From positions 30,380,001 to 30,444,000 of the forward strand of contig OX419757.1 of NCBI GenBank assembly GCA_948567375.1: 64,000 nt of DNA, read 5' to 3'. This DNA is from Lunularia cruciata. Taxonomy: Eukaryota > Streptophyta > Marchantiopsida > Lunulariales > Lunulariaceae. Shown here one piece after another: positions 22,101-31,911 of this stretch. A program made the translations under genes and the position numbers. The notes beneath the pieces are model-generated. The model was not told where the DNA came from. It worked only from the letters and a program-made list of their open reading frames with translations, and made no database searches. Each line of letters opens with the position of its first letter. The stretch's first letter is position 1.

Positions 22101-23229
22101 AAGGTTAAGCTATCCTTGGATTCCAAATGTCTCTTTGGCATAGATCCTCTTCCTCTTCTGATATGGGAAGACATAGATTTGCAATAACATCTCTTTCCTC
22201 AGAGTAGTAGGTCCCATAATACCGCTTGACTCAAGGTGAGCCCCATAAGGACTTAACTAGCTCATCCCTTCTTCCAAAAGGTCCAACACCGTGGCATCCT
22301 CCAAGTGGGGTTGGTTAACTTCTTCTTGACCAGACTGAATATGTCTACAATATGGGTAGTACCCATTGTACTTCTTGTGAGTGATATTCATTGATCACTA
22401 GCCTTTCCTTGGCTGGTGTGTCCAAAATTCCTATAGTTCCTTCTTTGGTGAGTACATCATTACTTTTGGGGAAGACTCCGCCCATAGGTTCCTTGTGTAT
22501 GGAACTACTTCCCATATTTTTCTTTTGAGGAGAGTCATTGTCCATCTTTTTCCCAAGAGATGATCAAGAGTGGCTTCTTGGCCTGGGAGGGGAAGTAGTT
22601 TGGGATGGATAAGGAGCTTGTGATTTGCCTTTTGCAAAAGTCCCTTTGCTTGGTGATCCGGCCTTATCATCATCAGAATCATCTTTTGGGACTCTTCCTA
22701 AAGTAGGGTCTTTGGGTTCAGCCTCCAGGATCTCATCCTCCTCTTATGCCTCAAAATGCTTGTCTACTAAGGGCACTTCTATCTTGTTACTCGCAACAAA
22801 CCAAAGCAATTGGCTCACTTGCTGTTCTAACTTCCAATTTTAAATAGTAAGGTGATTTTGGGAGTTGTTTTGAGCCTATACTTTGGCTTGATCCTCTAAT
22901 CTCTTCTCCTTATAGTAAAGGAGATCCTTTTGGCAACAAGCTACTTCTTTGTTCATCTTTTTCATGGTAAGTTGCAAGGAGGTCACTACTTGAGAACTTT
23001 TTTAGGCATGCTCCCAAATACTTTTGTTTGTCTTGAGGATGGAGAGTTCTACCTCTAATATGGACTGGAATGTTTTAGCTCATCCATCTCCTCTCGGGAC
23101 TTCTCAAAATTTGAGGATAATTTCTACAACTTCTCTTATGCCGCCTTGGATTCCATTTTTGCATGAATTGATTGATCCCATAGCAATTGGAGTTCCTTCT
23201 CATTCTTCTTATTCTCCAATTGGGCATGG
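19200..23229 (-). pseudogene. Degenerate minus-strand coding region P, downstream part
   Basis: Reading on the minus strand from 23229 down, successive frames stay protein-like for long stretches with scattered stops and frameshifts. The first 0.4 kb encodes Glu/Lys/Leu-rich sequence typical of a coiled coil. It is followed by an acidic Ser/Pro/Lys-rich low-complexity segment (about 22.75-22.35 kb), then about 700 bp in a single frame interrupted by only a few stops (22.5-21.8 kb). Further stretches appear to about 20.7 kb (for example an open frame of 102 codons at 20717-21025). I do not recognise the protein. Its upstream part continues at 29169-31750 on the other side of an inserted LTR. 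It is probably a gag-like or accessory ORF of a large retroelement, or a decayed host gene. The sequence at 19.78-19.96 kb recurs around the X LTR at 39.5-41.8 kb, so part of P is itself repeated. Confidence 0.45.
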
Positions 23230-24997
23230 TGTAGTAATGTGGTTTTCATAGCCCATGAAAAAGTAAACTAGTGTGGTTTATCTTTGTAAAGACGGAATAC
23301 ATTGTATGACTGAGACCCACGGTTGAGCTATTGCCATGTGAGCAATCTATATACATGTATACAATTGGCCAAATGGATTATAGTCTTGTCCTCTTTGAGT
23401 GCTCTTGTGTATATAGGTAGTGGGGAGTTGAGAGAGAGGGTGTGTTTTAGTTTGAGGAGTCTCAAGAATGTTGGGAGTGAGAGTTGGAGCAGAGTGTGAG
23501 TATTAGAGGAAATGTTTGCGTAAGATGTCATATGCTTCCAACCTGCCCCTCCCAAATCCTTTCTCATCAGGCTCAGATTCTACACCAGGATGGCTTACGG
23601 GATTGGATAGTCGCATATTTTGGAGCGGTATTCATGGAGTTGGTGATGGAATCTTTCCCAAATCTTGTTGTCCTTTCGGTGCTTACTTATGAGAAAGTTT
23701 AGGAATTGAAAATGTGTGTGCTCTTATAGATGGAGAATGAATTAATTTTTCTCATGAGCTTCAAGGTGGATTTGTGGGGTCCATTTGTCAAAAAGTGAAG
23801 AAACTAAATGATAAAAACGTCCAAGTGATTGGGTCCCAAGAGGAGAAGTATGGAGTTTTTTGACCATCAAAGGAGTTTGGTGAGAGCATTTGAGCAAGGA
23901 AGACCACGAATGAAGATAAGAGCTAACAAGATACAATTTGAAGATTGAAATCTAGTAATTTGAGCAGATTCTATGGGAGATATGATTGATTGAATCAAGG
24001 GGGTATAATTCATACTTGGAGCACAAAATAAACAATTTGGAGAGGTTTGTGAAACATTTTCATGATTTGTTAGTGCATTTGGAGAGTAGATAGATTTCTT
24101 ATGAGGCTAAGCCTAAGAAAATTTAGTTTTTGATAAATCTCAAATTAGATCTTGTTGTTGGAGCTCTAGAAAGTGAGGTGTTGGAGATTAGATGCTAATC
24201 AGATTTGGAATTTTGGTCACTCCTAAAATTGTGGTTTGAATCACCTTATGAAAATCTCTAGTGATATTTGTGGTTTGGTCTTGCACCTCTATGAAAATTT
24301 TTTATTTGAATTCCTCAAATAGAGAATTAGGGTCTTGGATCAAGCATACTTGGGTCTATAGAGCTCAAAAGTTAGCTCAACTCAAGAATTGATCCATATC
24401 TAGGAATTGAGGTTGGATTAGGCTATTAAAGTTTGTAGGGGCTTAGAGAACAGCACATCCAACTATTGTGAAAATTTTACTTGACTTTGGGTCCATGGAG
24501 AGTGAGAGCTGATGCAACAAGCTCTACTAAAAATATTGTCGTAAGCTTGGTAGAGCATTTCTATCTTCTATCATGATTGAATGCAAATTCTCCTATTTTT
24601 TTGACTATGATTGAGGATTTTAGGTTATTGGAGTGTATGTGAGGATCAATTGTATCTTTGACTCAGAAATCTGGTGAAAGCTGCCAAGAGCTATGAGCAA
24701 AGCCTAAATTAGGGATTTCAAAATTAGGGTGGAAATTACAAAAAATTGGCCAAGTTTGAGAGCTTGTCAAGGGAGCTATGATGATCAGATTGTGGCTTAT
24801 TTCAGATCATTGGAAATTTTATCTTATAGGCTTTCCATTGAGTCCTAAATCACTCAAATCCAAGTCACAATAAAGTTATGCCCATCTGAGTTGCACATCA
24901 AGAAGACATAGAATTACTCCACTTGGAGTACAAATTGGTTTGAAGGTTGATGCACATATTGGAAGAACCTTGGAGTACACGTTGAAAAAATCTTGAT
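23230..24997 (+). mobile_element. LTR of family X, copy 1, left part
   Basis: Starts with TGT and is alignable over its whole length with copy 2 (39550-41758) and over its first 0.8 kb with copy 3 (53576-54400). Shared landmarks include GTATATAGG (TATA region, near 23413), ACTCCCAAATCC-TTTC, GGAGCGGTATTCATGGAGTTGG, GGGTCCATTTGTCAAAAAG and CCACTTGGAG. Plus orientation follows from copy 3, which sits just downstream of a plus-strand pol. Element A interrupts it at 24998, and the rest resumes at about 28867. The base quartet ATGG precedes the left end and follows the right end (29169-29172), a possible short target duplication. No pol belongs to it, so it is a solo LTR. Confidence 0.7.
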
Positions 24998-25408
24998 TGT
25001 AAAAAACCAAGACCAAGGAGAGAAATAAGAGAATGGAAGCTCACATTGGGACACTTGAATGGTGAAAACTCCAAATGCCTTGCATGAGCTTCAGCTCTTG
25101 TATTTATAAGGATCATACATGGCTCTTGAGAAGCTTCTCAAGAAGCTTCTTTGAGCCACTTTCTTGGATAGCAAGCCAAGTCAATTGGAAAGTTTCTCAA
25201 GAAGCTTCTTTCTAGAAGCCGCTTATTTGGCATGCACACTAAGCTATTTGGAAGCTTCTAGAAGCTACCTACTTGGGGTGCAAGCTAAGCTAGCCAGAAA
25301 GCTTCCCAAGAAGCTTCCTAGATACTTCTAGAATATTCTAGGCTAATTTGTCTTATTTTCTTCTTCATTAGCCATACTAACTTCATTGTCAAACTTCATA
25401 TTGGTACA
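24998..25408 (-). mobile_element. 3' LTR of chromovirus element A (411 bp)
   Basis: On the minus strand the LTR begins TGTACCAATATG and ends TTTTTTACA, with the element body just upstream at 25409. It aligns with the LTRs at 55502-55963 and 59583-60007. U3 is packed with GAAnnTTC motifs (about 25130-25330), including a perfect trimeric heat-shock-element pattern at 25251-25263. A TATAAATA box lies at 25101-25108. Left of it the X LTR reads up to TTGAT, and copy 2 of X continues in register there, which fixes the insertion point. Confidence 0.85.
25251..25263 (-). promoter_or_regulatory. Heat-shock-element-like trimer in LTR A
   Basis: GAAGCTTCTAGAA fits GAAnnTTCnnGAA exactly. Additional GAAnnTTC dimers lie at about 25131, 25142, 25200 and 25304. 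Position is U3, about 150 bp upstream of the TATA box on the minus strand. Binding by heat-shock factors is inferred from the consensus only. Confidence 0.55.
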
Positions 25409-28400
25409 TATTCTCCCATCGCTAGTTGGTGATGGCCTCATCGCCAGTGAAACTTCAAACTCCTAGATGGCCCATTGTGCATTTTGGAGATGAGAAAGAG
25501 GTTCCCATGTGGCATCATGAAAGGGATACCCTTTCCAAAGAACCTTGTACTCCATATGTTGGCAATGGCCTCGTTGAATGTGGCAACACGCAAGGATACA
25601 ATCAACTTTGTACTCTTCATGATCATTGATAGGGACAAGAAGAGGAGGAGGTTGGACTCAAGAGGAAAAATAAGATGGGTTAGGAAAAAAGGGTTTCAAC
25701 TTAGAAACATGTAAGAGAGGATGGATACACATATGACAAGGCAAGGAAAGTCGATAAGAAACAAGAGAGATAATTTGGGTGATATCAAAGGGTCCTATCC
25801 AATTAGGAGTAAGTTTACAAACTTGGGTATCAAGTGAGAGAGGGATGTTATTGGATGAGAGCATGACCTTATCACCAACTTGAAAGCTAAGATCATGACA
25901 ATGGTGATCCGTGTATTGTTTCTGCCAAATTTGAGCAACAAGGAGATGAGATTTGGCTTGTTGGAGGGATTGGGAGATGGTGGTCAAGAAGGTGGAAGTA
26001 TAAGGGACATGAGATGGAAGAGGAGCAAGAAGGGAATCTAGAACAAGTGGGTTTTGGCCAAAATTGAGAAAGAAAGGAGAGAATCTGATGCTTGCCTATT
26101 TAGAATTATTGTATACAAACTTGGTAATTGCAAGACATTCATCCCAATTGGTATAGTGAATGTTGACATAGGCACAAAACATATCTTCTAAGGTGCGATT
26201 TGAACATTCAGTTTCTCCATCAGTTTGAGGACGATAGGCTGTAGATAAAGCAAGCTTGGTGTTGAGTATCTAAAAGAGTGCTTGCCAAAACTTTCTAGTG
26301 AAGCAAGGATCACGGTTGGAGATGAGTACACATGACATCCCAAGATGCTTGAATACATTGTCAAAGTAGATTTGCATCAAGGTCTAAACATCCATAGTAT
26401 CAACCGTTGGTGCTAAATGGATTTTCTCACTAAGCATATCCACAAACACCATATTGGTTGTGTGACCTTGCTTTGTCTTGGGCAAGGAGGTGATGAGATC
26501 TAAGCTCACATGTTCCCAACAAGTAGATGAAATGGGGAGTGGTTGAAGGAGTCCACTCGGTTTTTGGTTACTAGCCTTGTAGCAATCGCAACTCTCACAT
26601 GATCATACAAACTCCCAAATGTTTTCTGCAATTTTGGGCCACTACCATTAGCATTGGAGGGTACCCAAGGTCTTGTCCACACCCATGTGACCAAAAATTG
26701 GTAAATCATGGGCTTCTTGAAGGCGCACAAGTAGGAGATCACCTTTGGTTGGACCATAGATCCAATCCTCATGGAATAGAAGGATTTCCTTGAAGGAGAA
26801 GGTGTTGTACTCCTTGTTGCATGCTATAAGACAACCATGTACCATCTGGAAGAAGGGATCTTGTTGTAGAGTTGACTGAAACTCATTTTGGACATTAGAG
26901 TCAATTGACACTATTGTAATTGCTGTGATGATGAGAGGAAGAGACTTCAAATCAAGTTGTTGTGAAAGGTCATCAAGGATGACATGGAACCAACCTAGTT
27001 TGTACTCAAGTTTGATGTCAAAAAATTGGATTTGCTCCTCCCATCAATGATGTTGAATCTTCATGTGTTCCAAGTGTAAGGTCTACAACAATGGTTTGTG
27101 ATTAATTCACATGATCATATATTTCTCCAAGAGGTAATGCCTCTATACCTTGGTGACATATACCACTGCAAGTTGTTCCTAATCTCAAGCAAAGTAATTT
27201 CTTTCAGCTGTATTTAGTTGGCAAGACACAAAGGCAATAGGATGTTGTCCATCTGGGAATTCTTGTTGCAACACGGCTCCAATTGGAAAGTTAGAAGTAT
27301 CAAAATCAACCACACAAGGTAGATGAGGATCATATGGTTGAAAGAATGGGTCTTGAAGACACCATATCTTTCAAATTCTAGAATGCTTCTTCATGCTTGG
27401 TGGTTTACTAAAAGCTCAAGTTCTTCTCCAAGAGGTCAGTCAATGGTGCACCACATGAGCATAATAGTGGATGAACCGTAGGTAAAAATTGGCCAATCCA
27501 TTAAATGCCCATACTTTTGTAACATCCTTTGGAGTAGGCCAATTAGTAATGGCCTTGATTTTCTCTTCTTCCATCTTGATCCACTCCGATGAGATCTTAT
27601 GACCCAAGAAGGTAACTTCCTTTTGCCAAAAGGCACACTTTGACTTCTTGTAGTAAAATTTCCATTGTCGTGGTTATCTTAGGATTTCTTGCATGTGATT
27701 CATGTGTTCTGCCTCTATCTTGCTATAGATTAAGATACCATCCAAGAACACCACCATGTACCGATCTAATAGTCCATATGACACCCGACACATCTAATCC
27801 ATGAAGACTATTAGAGCATTAGTGAGCCCAAAAGGTAGAAATCTCCACTCAAAATGCACATACCTTGTGCAAAAGGAAGTCTTTTTCACATCCTCCGTAA
27901 AAGTGAGGATTTACCAATAGCCGTTGCAAAGATCCAACTTGGAGAAATATTGTGCCCCACTCAATTGATCAAGCAAGTTATCAATCCAAGGCAAGTGATA
28001 TGCATTGTTCACTATTTTCTTATTGAGCGCACAGTAATCAATACATAAACAAAGTCCCCCATGCTTCTTCAAAAGAAATAGTACCAATGCTCTCCAAGGA
28101 GAGGTACTATGTTGTATGAAGTCCTTCTCCAACAACTCCGTACATGTTGTTTGAAACTCCTCCAACTCCTTTGGTGGGAGCCGATAGATTGGTCTACTCA
28201 CTAGAGTACTCCTTGGCAATAACTCAATATTGAAGGGCATACCCCAATTGGAAGGTAATCCCTTCAACAAATCATCCAAAAACATGTCTGCAAACTCTTG
28301 AACTATCTGATCAACCATTGCTTGATGAGGATCTTGTCCGTCCTCAGATCGTCCTTGTGCAATCAGCTTGATCTACATCATGAAAACATACTTATCTTCC

Positions 28401-28746
28401 TCCAAAGCTTGCTCTATGGCTGCTTCACTAACAAACTTCCCATCTAGGGACTCATCTCTCTTCAAAGCTTACTCCATGGCTGACTTCTTGGCAAACTTCT
28501 CATCTTGGGACTCATCTCCCTTCAAGACTTGCTCTATGGCTACCTTCTTGACAAACTTCCCATCTTGGGAATGATTATTTTCAAATGTCTTACTCAAAGG
28601 TGCCAGACAACCTAATTGGAAATTTCTACCTTGGTGTTGTACTTAGATTCGTTGTCGGGTCCAATCAAATTGAATCTTATGATGTTCAAGCTAAGGTAGT
28701 CCTAGAATGACATCAACAATGTAGAGGTGCCACTACAAACCTCATG
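25409..28746 (-). pseudogene. Element A: Ty3/gypsy chromovirus pol, truncated and decayed
   Basis: Order on the minus strand: protease remnant (D-V-I-L-G-L-P at about 28695-28714), a linker with 20-residue repeats, RT (about 28250-27640), RNase H (VVDFDTSNF near 27310), integrase (zinc-finger region with CESC at about 26600, core with ISNRD and TDGETE), and a chromodomain (YKVLWKGYP, ATWEP; 25475-25640). The chromodomain in this clade targets integration to modified chromatin. Several in-frame stops interrupt it. The RT catalytic motif reads FLDG instead of FLDD (Gly codon at 27737-27739), so it would be inactive even without the stops. Gag, leader and 5' LTR are missing; the sequence breaks at about 28746 against a fragment of LTR family Y. 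Confidence 0.9.
28400..28579 (-). repeat. Three exact-period 60-bp repeats in the protease-RT linker
   Basis: Units at 28400-28459, 28460-28519 and 28520-28579 have exactly 60-bp spacing and therefore repeat a 20-residue block on the minus strand, of the pattern D-E-S-x-D-x-K-F-(V/A)-x-x-x-A-(I/M)-E. The middle unit has a stop where its neighbours have Gln. In-frame expansion of a linker in a retrotransposon polyprotein. Confidence 0.8.
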
Positions 28747-28866
28747 CACTCTTGAGTCTTGGAGTGTTAGTTTTGGAGGAGTATGATGGAGTTGGGGTTC
28801 TTTGCCTTCTTAGTCCATGGTGTGCTACCATAATAGCCATTAGAGGTTCATCCTAAGTGAGAGACA
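28747..28866 (+). mobile_element. 3'-end fragment of LTR family Y
   Basis: About 115 bp align with the right end of the Y LTR at 37308-38012: GTGTGATGGAGT- or GAGTATGATGGAGT-type block, TTTAGTCCATGGTG or CTTAGTCCATGGTG, AATAGCCAT and TTCATCCTAAGTGAGAGA. The remainder of the LTR and any other part of that element are absent. Confidence 0.65.
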
Positions 28867-29168
28867 CCCCAACTCACATTGCGGGTGTTGCGCTTAGGTT
28901 CTTTCCTTCTAAGAGTGTTGTGTCTTTCTCCTTGGTAATATTGGAAGTGATGACCAACAGACCAAGAGTGCGTGTTATGATGACAAGTTAGGTTACTTGT
29001 TACTACCCTACGCAATAATAAGAATACCAAACCTAAAGTGAAGGGTTCTATTGGTTGGGTTCCACACACTCAAACTAGTAGGAACAAGTTTATCTTCAAC
29101 CTTTGATCTATAGGCTCCATAGCTAGGCACCATGTGTGTTCCCAGAGAGAGAAAGGAAAAGTACAACA
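28867..29168 (+). mobile_element. LTR of family X, copy 1, right part
   Basis: Aligns with the last 300 bp of X copy 2: CCTTCTAAGAGTG, TTTCTCCTTGGTAA, GGAAGTGATGAC, TCCATAGCTAGGCAC, and the end AGAGAAAGGAAAAGTAC followed by AACA. Resumption here shows that element A and the Y fragment were inserted into one X LTR. Confidence 0.7.
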
Positions 29169-31750
29169 ATGGGTTAATTGGTCATCCACAATGCCCTTCT
29201 CCTTTCACAAACATTGGATTTAGACTTCCAAATCTACCATTGTGGTTGTACCTTTGGCAGCTTCCATCTGCCACTCATCTACCTATTACATCCACACAAG
29301 TTTAGCTTCTTAGGACTTGTAGGAATTTTCTTGTAGAAATTGTTCCTGCTCTTCCCATAACTCTACAATCTTTTCTTGGGCTATCTGCTTGTACTTCAAA
29401 TCTGACAAAATGGAAACTAATCCTAGCTTCCATGTTTGGTTTAGGTGTTCTACCCACTCCTTGCTGCTCACCAAATTCTCCATGAGGCTATCAATTATCT
29501 TGGCCAATAACCCCAATGTGTCTCACTCTCCATGTTCATCTTCCCACAACCTTTGTGTAATAGGTATGGGACATGCTCCCATAGGCCATTCTTCATATGG
29601 GCCTTGGAAAAAAAATCAAAGCTCAAGGTCTGAGTGAGGCACTCCCACCCCACTATTTTCCAAGAAACCTGCAAGGGTCCTTGATCTACCTATTGGGGTT
29701 GCAAGCGAATCATCTTTGATATTGACAACTTCTACCTCACCCCATTGGGCAACCCTTCTCTTGGAAGAGGTGAGTCAAGACTCTGAGCTCTTTGGGAGTC
29801 CTTTAGACCCCTTGGAAGGCACTATTTTTTTGAAAGGTAATCTCAACCTCCTCCTCATCATTTGAGAAAGTCCAAATTCTCACCTTCAATTAGAGATTAG
29901 AGATGTTGCTCCATCATTCTCAAAGCTGGTTCCTTTCTGCTTCTTACTACAGGAAGTCTCCTCTTCTATGGGATTGCCAAGTTCCCGCCATTCCTCTTCT
30001 TGCACTATGATAAGAGCCATCCTAAGTTTCAGGAGATTTGCTTGTTCCCTATTAGTCCATTTCATGATGTTTGCCATTAGTAAGGCTATTGCATGGGGAC
30101 TCATGTTCTGTCCTCCAACTCATCTTACCACCTCTTTGTAAGTTTTCTAAAACACAAGTAACTAGGAAGTTGGTAGCACTTCCTTGGTAAGGTTCTCATG
30201 CATTTGAATGGCTCTAGGAGCCGAATGCTCAAGTCCAGCCATCATCATAGGTCGCATAAGAAAAGGCCTTCCCTCCTTTACCTTTTATGTGAGGACTACT
30301 TTCCAAAAGCTAAAACAACATTCTTGCAACTTGGTGAATATCACCAAGGCATAATCCAATGCCTCCCTATGTATCACAATCCAAATTATAGTGTCAATGA
30401 CCAACGTGCTCAAAAAGGATAGATTCCCTTGCCCACCTATAAGGTAATGAAAATTCCTCATGGCATAAAAAATATGGATGTGTAACTATACCCATTGGGA
30501 ACCCATTTTTGTTCAAGGTTCCCATAGGAGCATCAGTAGTATTGAAAAGTAGAAGCCATGGTAAGTGTTGTGAGCTCAAGCATAATCCTTCCATCCTAGA
30601 GGAATATCTTCTGTCCCTGGTCTTAATGAGAATACATCCCATGTAGTATCCTTGGTGACAAGAATGGTCACAAAGTTTTGGAGTCACTTGGTATGGAAAC
30701 AAGTAGATGTATCACCTTGGACTCCACTTGGATTTTGTCTATGGTTGCCAAGTTTCTTGGAAGTTCTTCTTCTACTAGTAGGAAGAACTTGTGAGCTTCA
30801 AAATTCCACAACTTCCTATACTCCATATTCTCCCTCATCATGGGATCTACATTGCCGAAGTCACACAAGTAGCCAAACTGAATGTAGATTAGCACCTCTA
30901 TGGGTTCTTTCATGCTGCCATGTTACTTTTGTCTTGAAAAATTTCTCCTTCTCTTGTTATTGACCGTTCTTTGACTTACTTTGGGTCAATGCAAGTCTCT
31001 AATTCCTCAAAAATTCTTTTGTAGATCCTTTCAAGGATGTTGGTCATGATCCCTCCGTCAACATGATGGTTTTTGGCTATGAATGTTGATTCCCAATTAT
31101 GGGTATCAAGAATCCCTTGTCTTGTTTGGTCTAACCCGTCTAAGAGAGCTCTTGCAACCACTCTTGAAGCAAGTTCTTGTTTGCATTGCATATATTTCTG
31201 ACTTTCTCCCTTGATAGTTATGTTCCCATGGATGATTTTCCTTGTCTGATCTGCTTTCCTATATAGTTCCTTTCTTCAGTAGTTTGAGTTCTTGCATTTT
31301 GGCTTGCATGAGAATCAAATTACACAAGCTTTTTGAATGATAAAATGGTGGTGACTTGGGATCTTTTGGGGGTTTTTTGAGAATAGATTCTTGTCAAATG
31401 TTGTGAACTTCTGCATAAATTCATATTTTGCATGCCAAGTACAATGTCTCCCAATGAGATATGAATGGTCATAAACCACTTGGTGATGTTTCATGTTAGC
31501 ATCCAAAGCGTACGTGCATGGCACCATCTTTTCACTAAATGCATCTTGTTACAAATGTACAATTGTCATTTCTTGGAGAGTCACCATAATTGTGACTTAT
31601 GGGAAAGCTCTCATAGAAGATTTTGGGGTATGCTTGTTGTGTCTACCTCTTGTATCTTGGTGTTTGAGGTGAGGGACCAGAATTTCTAGAATGGAATTTA
31701 GACGCTCTTGCTGATTTTGAGAAAAGTGCCTATATACTGAAAAGGGGTTT
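29169..31750 (-). pseudogene. Degenerate minus-strand coding region P, upstream part
   Basis: Successive minus-strand frames of 68-81 codons (30976-31191, 30668-30913, 29886-30104, 29310-29516) are protein-like, with Glu/Lys/Leu-rich helical composition and Trp residues. Stops and frameshifts separate them. The coding direction and composition continue on the far side of the X insertion at 23229. I recognise no domain; no protease, RT or integrase motif is present. It lies just downstream of the integrase end of element B, so it may be part of a large LTR or 3' accessory region of that or a related element. Confidence 0.4.
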
Positions 31751-31815
31751 TTCGGCAACCAAGATTTCCTAGTCTTATCCTCAAATCGTGAAAAAACTAC
31801 TCTCCCATGGGATTA

Positions 31816-31837
31816 TTTCTTTCTTTCTTTCTTTCTT
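31816..31837. repeat. (TTTC)n microsatellite
   Basis: About five TTTC units. On the minus strand this is a pure purine tract just after the end of element B pol, where a retroelement polypurine tract is expected. Confidence 0.85.
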
Positions 31838-31911
31838 CTTGTGGAGGAATGTAATGGGGATTTAAGGTCTACACTTTGATCCATTGGTGTGGGTATCTAA
31901 TATGTCTCCAT

